In this document: in pieces, positions 1 to 7,489 of the stretch
How positions within the stretch are numbered: the stretch's first letter is position 1
Layout: each line of letters opens with the position of its first letter
DNA from: Streptomyces phaeochromogenes
GTDB lineage: Bacteria > Actinomycetota > Actinomycetes > Streptomycetales > Streptomycetaceae
Assembly (NCBI RefSeq): GCF_001418655.1
Contig: NZ_LIQZ01000214.1
Coordinates: 1 to 56,600, forward strand
Length of the DNA: 56,600 bases
Direction: 5' to 3'
Program-made: the position numbers and the translations under genes
The notes under the pieces: generated by a model
Database searches by the model: none
Seen by the model: the letters and a program-made list of their open reading frames with translations, nothing else
What the model was told of the DNA's origin: nothing

Positions 1-41
1 CTCCGGAGCCGTGTGCGCAGGTTCGAATCCTGCCGGGGGCA
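1..41 (+). tRNA. 3' part of a tRNA gene, probably tRNA-Arg(CCG), at the window edge
   Basis: Only the 3' half is inside the window. Bases 1-7 read as an anticodon loop with CCG at 3-5. Bases 17-33 form a T arm (GCAGG, TTCGAAT, CCTGC). Bases 34-40 (CGGGGGC) are the 3' acceptor strand and A41 the discriminator, with no encoded CCA. The 5' half must lie just upstream. It is the target of both integrative elements. The Arg(CCG) call is inferred from loop position only. Confidence 0.7.
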
Positions 42-42
42 C
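1..42 (+). repeat. attL of the tandem array (copy 1 of a 42-bp direct repeat)
   Basis: This 42-bp sequence, covering the tRNA 3' end plus one base, recurs exactly at 20859-20900 and 42366-42407. Identical tRNA 3' ends at both borders of a block carrying an adjacent integrase gene are the classic footprint of tyrosine-recombinase integration. The first integrase gene lies about 1 kb away. Confidence 0.9.
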
Positions 43-94
43 TTCGCTTCAACCAGCCAGATCATGAGGCTGACCAGCGCATGTGCCGAGCATG

Positions 95-130
95 AAGAGC
101 GGGAACCAGTCTCACTGGGTCCCGCTCTTT
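95..130 (+). terminator. Hairpin terminator downstream of the tRNA
   Basis: AAGAGCGGGA and TCCCGCTCTT pair around an inner CCAG/CTGG stem, and a T run follows. It lies 54 bases after the tRNA end, on the element side of the junction, so the element supplies the tRNA's terminator after integration. Confidence 0.7.
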
Positions 131-277
131 GTCGTTGTTACGCACTGATCGCGATAGACCTGCGATAGAGCCCCGTAACCACCACGGCTGCCCTACGACA
201 TCCCGCGCCGATCACTCCTCGCTTGACGCTCCCGCCCAAGCTCGCAGGCGACTGCCGAAGGCGCATTGCCGGAGCCC

Positions 278-943
278 TCAGTCAGCCCCTTCTCCCAAGG
301 GGTAGCACTCCTGAATCAACACAAGGAGCTGCTGTCGCACCGAGGTGAGACTCTCGAGCGTGGTCTGCATCTGCGCGGCCATCGCATCGAAATCGCTGTC
401 ACCGAGTCCGCGCTTAAGCGCCTCATTGACGGCACGGCAATGCTCGTCCACCCACTGCGATCTAGCGCTTACCGCGCACTCAAAGTCAAACAACAGTCCA
501 GGACAGTAGATGTCCATCAGGGTATGAAGAGAACGCCTGGCGGCTTGCCGGCGCTTAGCACCACTCCACCGTTGCAGTACCGGAGCCGAAGGCTTCAGCA
601 CCGAGTCAATGTCGCCTTGCACCCTGATCACCCAGCCGCCACCCTGCGCGACGCCAACCCTCGCGAATACGCCCCTGCGGACATTTGACCTGAGGTAAGC
701 AGAACGGGCCTCCGGCAACCTCAGCTGCCCCAACAGGGCGACAGCTTCACTCGTTCGTTCTGCTGCCCCACACCATTCACGCAAGATCTCGTGAAGCTCT
801 ATGAGTGCTGCGTGCATATTGGGCCACGAGGGCGTCCCGAGTGCTTGACTCGCGACTCCCTTGAGAACTGCGGCCCCTGCCTTCGCTACGGCGACCTCGG
901 CTCCCGCCATTTCGCCCCCTATGGTCAATTCAAGTGCACTCAT
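278..943 (-). CDS. Hypothetical protein at the left end of AICE 1
   Basis: The 221-residue protein is not recognised. It is mostly helical by appearance, with an Ala-rich amphipathic N-terminal segment and a basic patch near the middle (GAKRRQAARR). No membrane segment or metal-binding cluster is evident. The frame is open further upstream, but that would overlap the integrase gene. The ATG pair at 946/943 follows a GGCGAGGG ribosome site, so 943 is chosen. It follows the integrase gene in the same direction and lies between it and the att site, where passenger genes often sit. Confidence 0.6.
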   Translation of the reverse strand: MSALELTIGGEMAGAEVAVAKAGAAVLKGVASQALGTPSWPNMHAALIELHEILREWCGAAERTSEAVALLGQLRLPEARSAYLRSNVRRGVFARVGVAQGGGWVIRVQGDIDSVLKPSAPVLQRWSGAKRRQAARRSLHTLMDIYCPGLLFDFECAVSARSQWVDEHCRAVNEALKRGLGDSDFDAMAAQMQTTLESLTSVRQQLLVLIQECYPLGEGAD

Positions 944-1056
944 CATGCCCTCGCCTTGGGTGGTGCACCAGGGTTTCTGAACCAAGGTGCACCGCGTTGG
1001 CGACCTCAAGGGTCCGCTTTCAACCTGGATCTGCTCCGACGGCCCGATCACCTCAG

Positions 1057-2502
1057 CTACACCTGCGGCCACGCCAGTTCCTTTTCGATCTTCTTGTTCA
1101 TAGCCTCCTCCTGGCCGTAGATGCACCCCTCGTAGACGCGGTGGATTACCTCAGGCGAATTGCCGACCCTCCGGGCAACCTCAGCCACGGGCACGCCAGC
1201 GTTCAGCCACGTCGTGATGCATGTGTGCCGCAGGTCGTACGGCCTCCCTCCGAGAATGGACGCCTGAAGGTCCGGCGACAGGGCGTACTCGCGAGCGTCC
1301 CGCCACACGCGCCAATAGGTGCTGCTACCCACAAGTCCACCCCGCTCGTTTGTGAAGAGCCGCCCATCCTTGGCTGTGCCGAACTCCTTCAGATGGGCAC
1401 GGAGTATGGCCACGAGCGGCGGGGGGATCGGGACCGGCCGGTCTTCCTTGGCCTCCCTCGACTTCAGGCCGCGCTTGTCGTGGCGTTCTCCGCTGTCTGT
1501 CCACTGCTTGCCCGACACGGGGTGCGTGTCGTGAAGCGTCAGAACGCCCCACCCCTTCTCCGGAAGGAAGCAATCAGCCTTGCTGAGTCCCACGGCCTCG
1601 CTTGGGCGGAGCCCCGCGAAGTACATGACCGCATAGAAGCCCACCAGGCGCCGACCCTTCTTGCGGTCCCAAGTTCCGACGTACGAGACCGAGGCGAGGA
1701 GTTGAGCAGCCTGCGTCTTGTTCACGAGAACGCGGGGGTCCACTCGGTCCGATGAAGCACTCTTCACCCTCTTGATAGCGGTGAGTGGATTCTCCGTCAG
1801 AAGCTTGCGCTCGATGGCGTATTCAACCGCGGTGTTGAGCGCGCGCCGCCGGCGACGGGAGGTCTCCCCCGCCGCTGGGTTGCCGTCCAGTTTGAAGGAG
1901 ATCCGATACTGGACATCGCGAAGAACCTTCGGGTCTTCCAATGAGGAGACGAGAAGCGACCTCTTGGATATCCACCCGTAGGCGTCCTCAAGTTCCTCCG
2001 GCGGGTCAAGTTCGGCGTTCTTGGGAATGACCGCCCACCGGAAGGCAAGACGCAACTCTTCCGGTGACGGCATTTTCTGTTCCTGCTCCACCAGTGCCAG
2101 CGTCACCGCGGCGAGCCCGTCAGCGATTCCCTCACGGGTCTTGGCCGCGGCGGTCGGCCAGCGCATCTCCATGTACTCGCGACAGAACACGAACCAGGCC
2201 AGTTCCTCACGGGCTTGCTCCGCGCTGGCCTCGGCTCGTACCTCGGATTCAGGTAGACCGTCCGTGATGCGGAATGCCTCGCCACGGCGCATCGCCTGCC
2301 ACAGATCAGATCTACGACTATCCGCGAGAGCCACCGTGGCGAAGGTTGCGCTACTGACCTTCCCTCCGACTTTCCAACGCAGTTGGTAGGGACGGGTCTT
2401 GCTCTGCGCCTTGGACACCTTCCACAAGCGGACATCGAGAGAAAACCCATCCGGGGCTGAGCTGTTGTTCTGCTCGGCCCGACTGTCGGCGCCCTTCGTC
2501 AC
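1057..2502 (-). CDS. int: Tyrosine recombinase (integrase) of AICE 1
   Basis: The 481-residue site-specific recombinase is expected to join the circular element to the tRNA 3' end and, with the excisionase, to release it. The catalytic domain shows the first Arg in GLRPSEA, the His-Arg box in YDLRHTCITTW and the nucleophile Tyr in RVYEG near the C terminus. The N-terminal half should hold the core-binding domain. The GTG at 2502 is chosen because it follows GGAGGAG and overlaps the excisionase stop (GTGA), giving translational coupling. It is clearly related to the element 2 integrase, with shared blocks such as LKEFGTAKDGRLF and RPYDLRH, but diverged. Confidence 0.95.
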   Translation of the reverse strand: MTKGADSRAEQNNSSAPDGFSLDVRLWKVSKAQSKTRPYQLRWKVGGKVSSATFATVALADSRRSDLWQAMRRGEAFRITDGLPESEVRAEASAEQAREELAWFVFCREYMEMRWPTAAAKTREGIADGLAAVTLALVEQEQKMPSPEELRLAFRWAVIPKNAELDPPEELEDAYGWISKRSLLVSSLEDPKVLRDVQYRISFKLDGNPAAGETSRRRRRALNTAVEYAIERKLLTENPLTAIKRVKSASSDRVDPRVLVNKTQAAQLLASVSYVGTWDRKKGRRLVGFYAVMYFAGLRPSEAVGLSKADCFLPEKGWGVLTLHDTHPVSGKQWTDSGERHDKRGLKSREAKEDRPVPIPPPLVAILRAHLKEFGTAKDGRLFTNERGGLVGSSTYWRVWRDAREYALSPDLQASILGGRPYDLRHTCITTWLNAGVPVAEVARRVGNSPEVIHRVYEGCIYGQEEAMNKKIEKELAWPQV

Positions 2503-2690
2503 GCAGTCTCCTCCAACGTCTGGAGCCACCGGCTCAGTTCGGACCGCCGGATTCGCACTGCACCGTTCGGGAGCTTGATGGACTTCGGGCCCTTCTTGTA
2601 CTGCCGCCAGCGGTAGAACGTCGCTCGCGGTACACCTATCTCTTCGATCACTTCGGGGATGGTGAGCATCTCGTCGCGGGGCTTGGCCAC
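2499..2690 (-). CDS. xis: Excisionase, MerR-like helix-turn-helix
   Basis: The 63-residue basic protein has one winged HTH of the excisionase type (TIPEVIEEIGVPRATFYRWR) followed by a short wing (LPNGAVRIRRSEL). It should bend DNA at the att site and bias the integrase towards excision. The start is a GTG preceded by AAGGAGGAG. Its stop overlaps the integrase start by four bases, so the two are probably made from one transcript. The repeat-rich region 2746-2999 lies directly upstream and may carry its promoter and operator. Confidence 0.9.
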   Translation of the reverse strand: MAKPRDEMLTIPEVIEEIGVPRATFYRWRQYKKGPKSIKLPNGAVRIRRSELSRWLQTLEETA

Positions 2691-2745
2691 GACTCCTCCT
2701 TGAGCAAGAGGGCAAGGGAAGGTGGTGAGACCAGCCGAGAGCCGT

Positions 2746-2999
2746 CACAGAAACCACGAAATACACAGAAACCCTGGATTGGTGGGCTGACCTGCGGTGA
2801 TGCCGCGCGGTGTGGGCTGCCACAGAAATCGCGGAAAGCTCCACAGAAATAGAAATCCGGTCTGGCGGGTCCGGTGCCCGGCTATTTCTGTGGCTTCTCG
2901 GTTCGTTTCTGTGGCAGCACCCTGCAAGCCCCTGACGCGGCTGTCTGCGCTGGTCAGGGGCTCGCCGGGGGTATTTCTGCGATTCTGTGGTTTCTGTGG
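2746..2999. repeat. Cluster of nonamer repeats CCACAGAAA/TTTCTGTGG (possible origin or operator)
   Basis: Eight copies, some with one mismatch, occur in the 314 bases between the replication module and xis. CACAGAAA reads on the plus strand near 2746, 2764, 2821 and 2842. TTTCTGTGG reads near 2885, 2906, 2982 and 2991. All left copies point one way and all right copies the other, so the cluster is a large inverted structure centred near 2865. This fits an initiator or repressor binding array; the role is inferred. Confidence 0.7.
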
Positions 3000-3004
3000 C
3001 GGGG

Positions 3005-4549
3005 TCAGGCGGTCGGGTTGGTCAGGCGGGGGTGGACCAGGTAGCGCGGGGAGGGCGGCCGGCCGCGTCCTCCGGTCCGCTGGACGGCTTGGGCGCGCAC
3101 GTACCCGTGGTCTTCCAACAGCGCCAACACTGGATCCAAGTCATTGGCGGTGCGGAACTCGGAGCGGGAGAGCTTGACCATCAGGTCGCGCTTGCTGACC
3201 TCACGCCACCCGTGGGTGCGCAGCGCTTCCAGCACAGTGCGGGCCCGTTCCGCGACGCGGTCGGCGCCCATGGAGTCGAACGCGGCGAGGCTGTGGCTGA
3301 TGAAGTACTCGGCCAGCGCGATCGCGTCGCGCATGGTCGCTTCCGCCACGGGCACCGTGTGCCCTTTGGTGAGGTGTTCGGCGAGGTGGAGCAGGGCGGC
3401 CATGCGTGCGGCGGCACCGACCAACTTGCCACCCCAGTCCCCGATCTGCCCCATGATCCCGCCGCGGGCTTCCAGCATCGGCTCCACCCGCGCCTGAAAG
3501 GCGGTGAGGGTGGCGACTGCCTCGGGGGTGAGCTGGATGACGGCGGGGTCGGTCCACTCGGCGAGGAACAGCGTCAGGTCCAGGACATGGCGCCGGTAGG
3601 TCTCCATCACCTGCTCGGGGATGGGGTCCGGTTCAATCTTGCGGCGGCCGACCAGCGACTCGGGCACGGAGTAGAGGAACCTGCCGAGCAGGCCGCGGCC
3701 CTTGAATCCGTCCTGGCGCCCGATGTCGTCCAGTACCTGTGGCTGGACGCACAGGCCCATGGTGAGGGCGGGGTGTTCGATGTATTCCTCGCGGGTCTGC
3801 CGGTCGACCTTGAGGCGGTCTCCGGCGTGGCCTTTGAGGAAGACTCCCATGTTGGGCTTGCCGGAGTAGCGTCCGGCGATGATGTCGAAGATGTCGCCCT
3901 CGGCGGACATGACGGCGATCCGGCCGCCCTGCTCTGCCATGCGTGAGGTGACCGTCTCGGCGGTGGTGTCGTCTGCGAGCAACTGTGGTTTGGCCGGCAC
4001 GCTGACGCTGTCCGCGGTCTGCGCCAGCGCGATCGCGGTGGCCACCATCTCGTCACGCTCGTCGCCGTTCGCGGTGGCTGCTTTGGTGGTGGCCTTGTCG
4101 GCCGCCTCCTTGGCGAGGCGTGCGGTCATCTCGGCTTCCACGATGGCCGGTTGGGTCAGCGTGCGCAGTTGCTGTTCCGCCTCGTACAGCGGGTCGGTGA
4201 GCAGGCCGAACACGGCCGATTTGCGGTTGGCGGGTGGCAGCGAGACGACAACGTAGAGGTTGGTGGGCTCGCGCCAGTGCCCGCGTACCTGCACCACCGA
4301 CCGGCCACCGGCCGCGGTGGCCAGCACAGACAGCGCGACGCATCCGGCGAGGTCTACCGGAGTTTGGGTCTCCTCTGCGACCGCGGCCACGAACTCCCGC
4401 AGCCAGGACGGCAGCGAGCCGACCGGGAACGCGGCGAGCTTGCGCGGTCCGGCGAGGGGAACGGGGTCCTCCCACACAGGTGGGGGTGGCTCTTCCGAGG
4501 TGGACAGTCCGTCCCACAGATCGGGGTTGCCCACAGGCTGTGTGGTCAT
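3005..4549 (-). CDS. DUF3987-family replication protein
   Basis: The 514-residue protein resembles DUF3987 (YfjI-like) proteins, which sit next to primase/polymerase genes in phages and AICEs and are thought to act in replication initiation or unwinding. Recognisable parts are the N-terminal segment PVGSLPSWLREFVAAVAEE, a VSLPPANRKSAVF stretch in the Walker A position, and a central GKPNMGVFLKGHAGD block. The C terminus looks like a winged helix (KRDLMVKLSRSEFRT) with a basic tail. The ATG at 4549 follows GGAGGG and overlaps the preceding stop (ATGA). It closes the minus-strand replication operon with primase and a small Cys protein. Confidence 0.8.
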   Translation of the reverse strand: MTTQPVGNPDLWDGLSTSEEPPPPVWEDPVPLAGPRKLAAFPVGSLPSWLREFVAAVAEETQTPVDLAGCVALSVLATAAGGRSVVQVRGHWREPTNLYVVVSLPPANRKSAVFGLLTDPLYEAEQQLRTLTQPAIVEAEMTARLAKEAADKATTKAATANGDERDEMVATAIALAQTADSVSVPAKPQLLADDTTAETVTSRMAEQGGRIAVMSAEGDIFDIIAGRYSGKPNMGVFLKGHAGDRLKVDRQTREEYIEHPALTMGLCVQPQVLDDIGRQDGFKGRGLLGRFLYSVPESLVGRRKIEPDPIPEQVMETYRRHVLDLTLFLAEWTDPAVIQLTPEAVATLTAFQARVEPMLEARGGIMGQIGDWGGKLVGAAARMAALLHLAEHLTKGHTVPVAEATMRDAIALAEYFISHSLAAFDSMGADRVAERARTVLEALRTHGWREVSKRDLMVKLSRSEFRTANDLDPVLALLEDHGYVRAQAVQRTGGRGRPPSPRYLVHPRLTNPTA

Positions 4550-4836
4550 GAGACCGCCCTCCCTCCGACGGTGGTGGCGTGCGGGCAGATGCCGACGGCA
4601 CGGCCGCGGGCTCGTTCGTGACGCCCGCAGGCACAGAGCCAGTCCGCGACCGGTACGCCCACGCACCGGATCTGAACACCCGGGGTGATGCCGGTGACGG
4701 TGACCGTTTGCGAGCCAGAACCAACAGCAGTGCGGACGCCTTCGGCGACGTCCTGTCGGCCACCCATGGCCGCCTGCGATAGGCGCTGTGTGGCGTTCTG
4801 AGACTCTTTGGGAGTATTGGCGGGCTTGATGGTCAT
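4546..4836 (-). CDS. Small cysteine-containing protein between primase and DUF3987 genes
   Basis: The 96-residue protein is not assigned to a family. The C-terminal half has a Cys/His cluster (RCVGVPVADWLCACGRHERA, then ICPHA) that could bind zinc; the N-terminal half is polar and Gln/Thr-rich. It overlaps both neighbours by ATGA at each end, so it is translated in step with the primase and the DUF3987 protein and probably helps replication. No catalytic motif is visible. Confidence 0.75.
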   Translation of the reverse strand: MTIKPANTPKESQNATQRLSQAAMGGRQDVAEGVRTAVGSGSQTVTVTGITPGVQIRCVGVPVADWLCACGRHERARGRAVGICPHATTVGGRAVS

Positions 4837-5750
4837 GCCGCGCCGCTTTCGGCCGTCCGGAGACCGTTGGTGACCGCGCGGTGGGCGTAGGGCTCGGGGA
4901 CGCCGACGGAGACGGCCGCGGCGACGATCTGCCATCCGAGGGCGTCCAGTCCGCACGGTCCGGGGCACTGTGCGTGCTGCGTGGCGAGGAACCGGGCGAC
5001 GCCGAACGCCCGTGAGGCGGCGCCGGATTCGGTGCGGGCGCGCACGAGGGCGAGACCGCGGTCCAGGCCGGTGCGCACGTACGGCTCGGTATGGCGGCAT
5101 CCGGTGGCAACCGTCCGGTCCCACGTGGCGCGCCCGGGGAGGGAAGAGACCACCTCGCCGCGCGGAGGGGTGGTCTCTTCCTTCACGACCAGCGCACGGA
5201 CGGCAGACGGCAGCACGGTCATGGTGCCGGTGCCGGGTCCCAGCCAACGGGCGTAGGCCATACGGGACTTGATGTCCACGCCCGGCCGCACCGCGTTGGC
5301 CGACTGCATGGCGCCGCGGTAGATCCAGTGCTCACCGCGAGTGGTCGGCACGGTCCGCGTGACGGGCAGTGTCGCCCTGGCCCACGCGAGGGCGTCCGTG
5401 TTGTCGAGGTCCACGACCGTCAGGCCGACCCCGCCCGGGTGGTAGGCGACGGCCGCGGCCTGTCGCCACGCCGCGGCCCATGCGGGCGAGGTGATGACGC
5501 TCGGGTCGGTGGTTGCGGCGGCCCACGCGTGGCATACCGAGGGGCAGTGGCAGGTGCCTGCGTGCTTCATGTTCGGCCGCCCGCCGCAGGCGTTCTTGGC
5601 ACAGGTTCGGCAGTTGCCGAACGGCAGCTTGCCCGCCCGCAGCGGGAGTGCCGGCACACCGGCCGCGGCGAGATCCAGGGCGGTTGCGAGGTGATGGCTT
5701 CCTGCCGGATGCATGCCGTGGGGCGGCATGGTGGTGCGGTCAGGTGTCAT
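4833..5750 (-). CDS. Bifunctional DNA primase/polymerase (Prim-Pol)
   Basis: The 305-residue protein resembles the N-terminal Prim-Pol domain of archaeo-eukaryotic-type primases in actinobacterial elements. Visible marks are LDLAAAGVPALPLRAGKLP near the start, a Cys-rich insertion (NCRTCAKNACGGRP, CHCPSVCHAW), the acidic VVDLDNTDAL motif and TTRGEHWIYR. The helicase-like function is in a separate downstream gene (DUF3987) rather than fused. The ATG at 5750 follows AGGAG. A hairpin leader lies upstream at 5791-5830. Confidence 0.85.
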   Translation of the reverse strand: MTPDRTTMPPHGMHPAGSHHLATALDLAAAGVPALPLRAGKLPFGNCRTCAKNACGGRPNMKHAGTCHCPSVCHAWAAATTDPSVITSPAWAAAWRQAAAVAYHPGGVGLTVVDLDNTDALAWARATLPVTRTVPTTRGEHWIYRGAMQSANAVRPGVDIKSRMAYARWLGPGTGTMTVLPSAVRALVVKEETTPPRGEVVSSLPGRATWDRTVATGCRHTEPYVRTGLDRGLALVRARTESGAASRAFGVARFLATQHAQCPGPCGLDALGWQIVAAAVSVGVPEPYAHRAVTNGLRTAESGAA

Positions 5751-5790
5751 GCTGGGGTTCTCCTGCGTTCTGTTGGAGGGACAGGGAGAA

Positions 5791-5830
5791 CCGGGCGGGC
5801 GCGGTCTTGTGGTGAGAGGCGCCCGCCCGG
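5791..5830 (-). promoter_or_regulatory. Hairpin leader upstream of the primase gene (repeat family member)
   Basis: CCGGGCGGGCGC (5791-5802) pairs perfectly with GCGCCCGCCCGG (5819-5830) around a 16-base loop. On the coding strand the loop reads CTCTCACCACAAGACC and a TTCTCCCTGTCCCTCC stretch follows. The same layout with different stem sequences occurs at 12718-12754, 13615-13654 and, more diverged, 9765-9801. It is probably a terminator/leader structure between operon segments. Confidence 0.6.
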
Positions 5831-5836
5831 GCACGT

Positions 5837-6145
5837 CTAGAAGGGCGGTTCGTTGCTGTAGCCGTCCGGTGCCCACGGGTCGCGGACGGTGCGGCGTCGT
5901 CGCAGCCACCGGGGAAGGCGCGGCAGGGGCAACAATGTCCAGCGGCGGTGTTCGTTCCAGCACGTGCAGGGGTCCCACTCGGTACCGGCGTACTCGCCGT
6001 TGTGGTCGCCGTAGTCGTACTCGAAACCACCGTCGCGCTCACACTCCCGGCAGTTCGGCCGGGGCGTGTCGGTCAGCACCAGCGTCCGGCGGAGCCACCC
6101 ACCGGTCACCTGGATACGCAGCCGGGGCAGGGCGCGGCGACTCAT
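5837..6145 (-). CDS. Small Cys-rich basic protein, AICE-conserved type
   Basis: The 102-residue protein has a possible zinc site (CRECERDG and later CTCW) between two basic stretches; the C terminus is Arg-rich (PRLPRWLRRRRTV). Its ATG overlaps the preceding stop, so it belongs to the same transcript as the membrane protein upstream. Such proteins recur beside replication genes of Streptomyces AICEs, but no function is known to me. A role in replication or transfer control is inference from position. Confidence 0.7.
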   Translation of the reverse strand: MSRRALPRLRIQVTGGWLRRTLVLTDTPRPNCRECERDGGFEYDYGDHNGEYAGTEWDPCTCWNEHRRWTLLPLPRLPRWLRRRRTVRDPWAPDGYSNEPPF

Positions 6146-6747
6146 GCGGACTTCCTTCCAGCGGTGGGGAGTTCGGGCAGGCCCGCGGTCTCCAGGGCCG
6201 CGGGGTCGAAGCCGGGCAGCATCGCGCGGGCGGTGAGCGCCTGCGCGAGGGATTCGGCGTAGGCGGCGCCAGTGCGGGCCACCTCGATCTGTGTGCTGCC
6301 GCGGATCGTCTCGACACGCTCGACGTGGGCGCGCTCCTCGCGCCGCTCGCTCACGCGCCGCTCGTACGAAACGCGCGTGCGGCGGTCCTGTCGCCAGTAC
6401 CGAGCGGCGAGCCCGTAGGCGACGGCCGTGGCAAGCGCCCAGAGCAGCAACGGCAGCGAGAGGCCGTCGGCGTACCCGGCCACACCCGCCAGCGCGAGCC
6501 CGCCGGAAGCGGCGAACGCGGTCCCGGCGATGACGGGGTCTCCGGCGCGGCCGACGCTCGCGCACGCTCCGGCCGCCGCAGCGGCGAGGGACAGCGCGGT
6601 CATCAACACGGCGTTGCCGACGGAGTGTTCGGCGCCATTCGCGTTCCAGATCCGCGCCAGGATCAGCACCGTGGACGTGGCGAGCGCGGGCGCGGCTTTG
6701 GGGGCGATGAGGGCGAGCCAGTGGCGCGCCACGATCTGCTCATTCAC
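6142..6747 (-). CDS. Multi-spanning membrane protein with C-terminal coiled coil
   Basis: The 201-residue protein has about four hydrophobic segments in residues 8-112 (including LATSTVLILARIW, VLMTALSLAAAAAGA, LSLPLLLWALATAVAYGLA). A charged helical tail (RRTRVSYERRVSERREERAHVERVE) follows and is probably cytoplasmic. It lies between the small membrane protein and the Cys-rich protein and overlaps the latter. Membrane proteins in this part of AICEs often belong to the Spd (plasmid spread) group, which is the likely role here. Confidence 0.7.
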   Translation of the reverse strand: MNEQIVARHWLALIAPKAAPALATSTVLILARIWNANGAEHSVGNAVLMTALSLAAAAAGACASVGRAGDPVIAGTAFAASGGLALAGVAGYADGLSLPLLLWALATAVAYGLAARYWRQDRRTRVSYERRVSERREERAHVERVETIRGSTQIEVARTGAAYAESLAQALTARAMLPGFDPAALETAGLPELPTAGRKSA

Positions 6748-6756
6748 GGCGGTCTC

Positions 6757-6945
6757 CTACAGGTCCGGGAGCGCGCTGACCACAGCGCTCATGAGTTCGT
6801 TGACGGTGGAGGCGGCGCCGGTGGAGGCGAGGTAGAAGCCGAACATCACGGCGACGAACGCGGAGCCCGCTCCGAGGGTCTTGGAGCGCAGCAGCATGAA
6901 CAGCACGAAGCCGAAGAGCAGGGCGAGAGAGATGGTCACGGCCAT
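6757..6945 (-). CDS. Small two-helix membrane protein
   Basis: The 62-residue protein is almost wholly hydrophobic, with two predicted membrane helices (VTISLALLFGFVLFMLL and SAFVAVMFGFYLASTG). The frame is open further upstream but ATG at 6945 is the natural start of the hydrophobic protein. It lies ten bases before the next membrane protein gene. The size and position fit small spread or mating-bridge components of Streptomyces elements; nothing more specific can be said. Confidence 0.7.
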   Translation of the reverse strand: MAVTISLALLFGFVLFMLLRSKTLGAGSAFVAVMFGFYLASTGAASTVNELMSAVVSALPDL

Positions 6946-7097
6946 GGCGAATCTCGCTTTCGGGCGAGGTGGAAGGGTTGATACGTTCCGTGGGCCCCGG
7001 GTGCTGGCAAGTTCGGGGCGATGACCAGCGACCGCGCCCACCTAGCGTCTGCTTGATGCGGGGTCCGTCTCATGACGGGCGGTCGCCGGCCGCATGC

Positions 7098-7349
7098 TCA
7101 GCCAGTGCCCGCGCGGTAGATGCGGGCCCACCGGTTGTAGAGCCAGCGGCCCACACGTATGCGCTTGCCGGTGGCCTTGCAGCGGCGGCAGTCCTTGCCG
7201 CGCTTGGGCCGTCCCTTGCGGTCGGTCTTGAGCGCGTGGCCCATGCCGCGGCACTTGCGGCAGTTGCCGAACGGCGAGGACGCACACACCGTGGCGTAAC
7301 AGATTGTTACGCCGAGAATGAGGGCGATAGCGAGCAGGGCAGGGGTCAT
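7098..7349 (-). CDS. Membrane-anchored zinc-finger protein, DnaJ-like CxxC repeats
   Basis: The 83-residue protein starts with a hydrophobic anchor (ALLAIALILGVTICYATV). A four-Cys zinc site in two DnaJ-type knuckles follows (CRKCRGMGHA and CRRCKATGKR), and then a basic amphipathic tail. Proteins of this layout recur beside traB in Streptomyces AICEs. The anchor suggests it works at the membrane, possibly with the transfer machinery. The start at 7349 has only a weak ribosome site. Confidence 0.75.
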   Translation of the reverse strand: MTPALLAIALILGVTICYATVCASSPFGNCRKCRGMGHALKTDRKGRPKRGKDCRRCKATGKRIRVGRWLYNRWARIYRAGTG

Positions 7350-7398
7350 GGCGGGCCCTCCGGGCGGGTTTCAGGGGTTTCCGCAGGTGGGCCGCTAT

Positions 7399-7478
7399 CC
7401 GCTAGCGGCCTGATCACAGCAGGTTTGAGGCGCTAGCGGGGTCGCTAACGTTAGCGGGGGGTGCCGCTAGCGCTAGCG
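7399..7478. repeat. Cluster of CGCTAGCG palindromes next to traB (candidate clt transfer locus)
   Basis: CCGCTAGCGG lies at 7399-7408 and CGCTAGCGGG at 7431-7440. The 14-bp palindrome CGCTAACGTTAGCG is at 7443-7456 and CGCTAGCGCTAGCG at 7465-7478. The cluster sits just beyond the 3' end of traB. In studied Streptomyces plasmids, TraB binds 8-bp repeats in the clt locus near traB. The motif here differs from the published pSVH1 repeat, so the role is inferred from position and repeat form. Confidence 0.6.
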
Positions 7479-7489
7479 ACCCCGGAAGC

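Noticed and set aside
3005..5110. Longer 701-residue reading of the DUF3987 gene
   Set aside because: The extra N-terminal part is Arg/Ser/Pro-rich and runs over two other coupled genes; the ATG at 4549 with GGAGGG and ATGA overlap is the real start.
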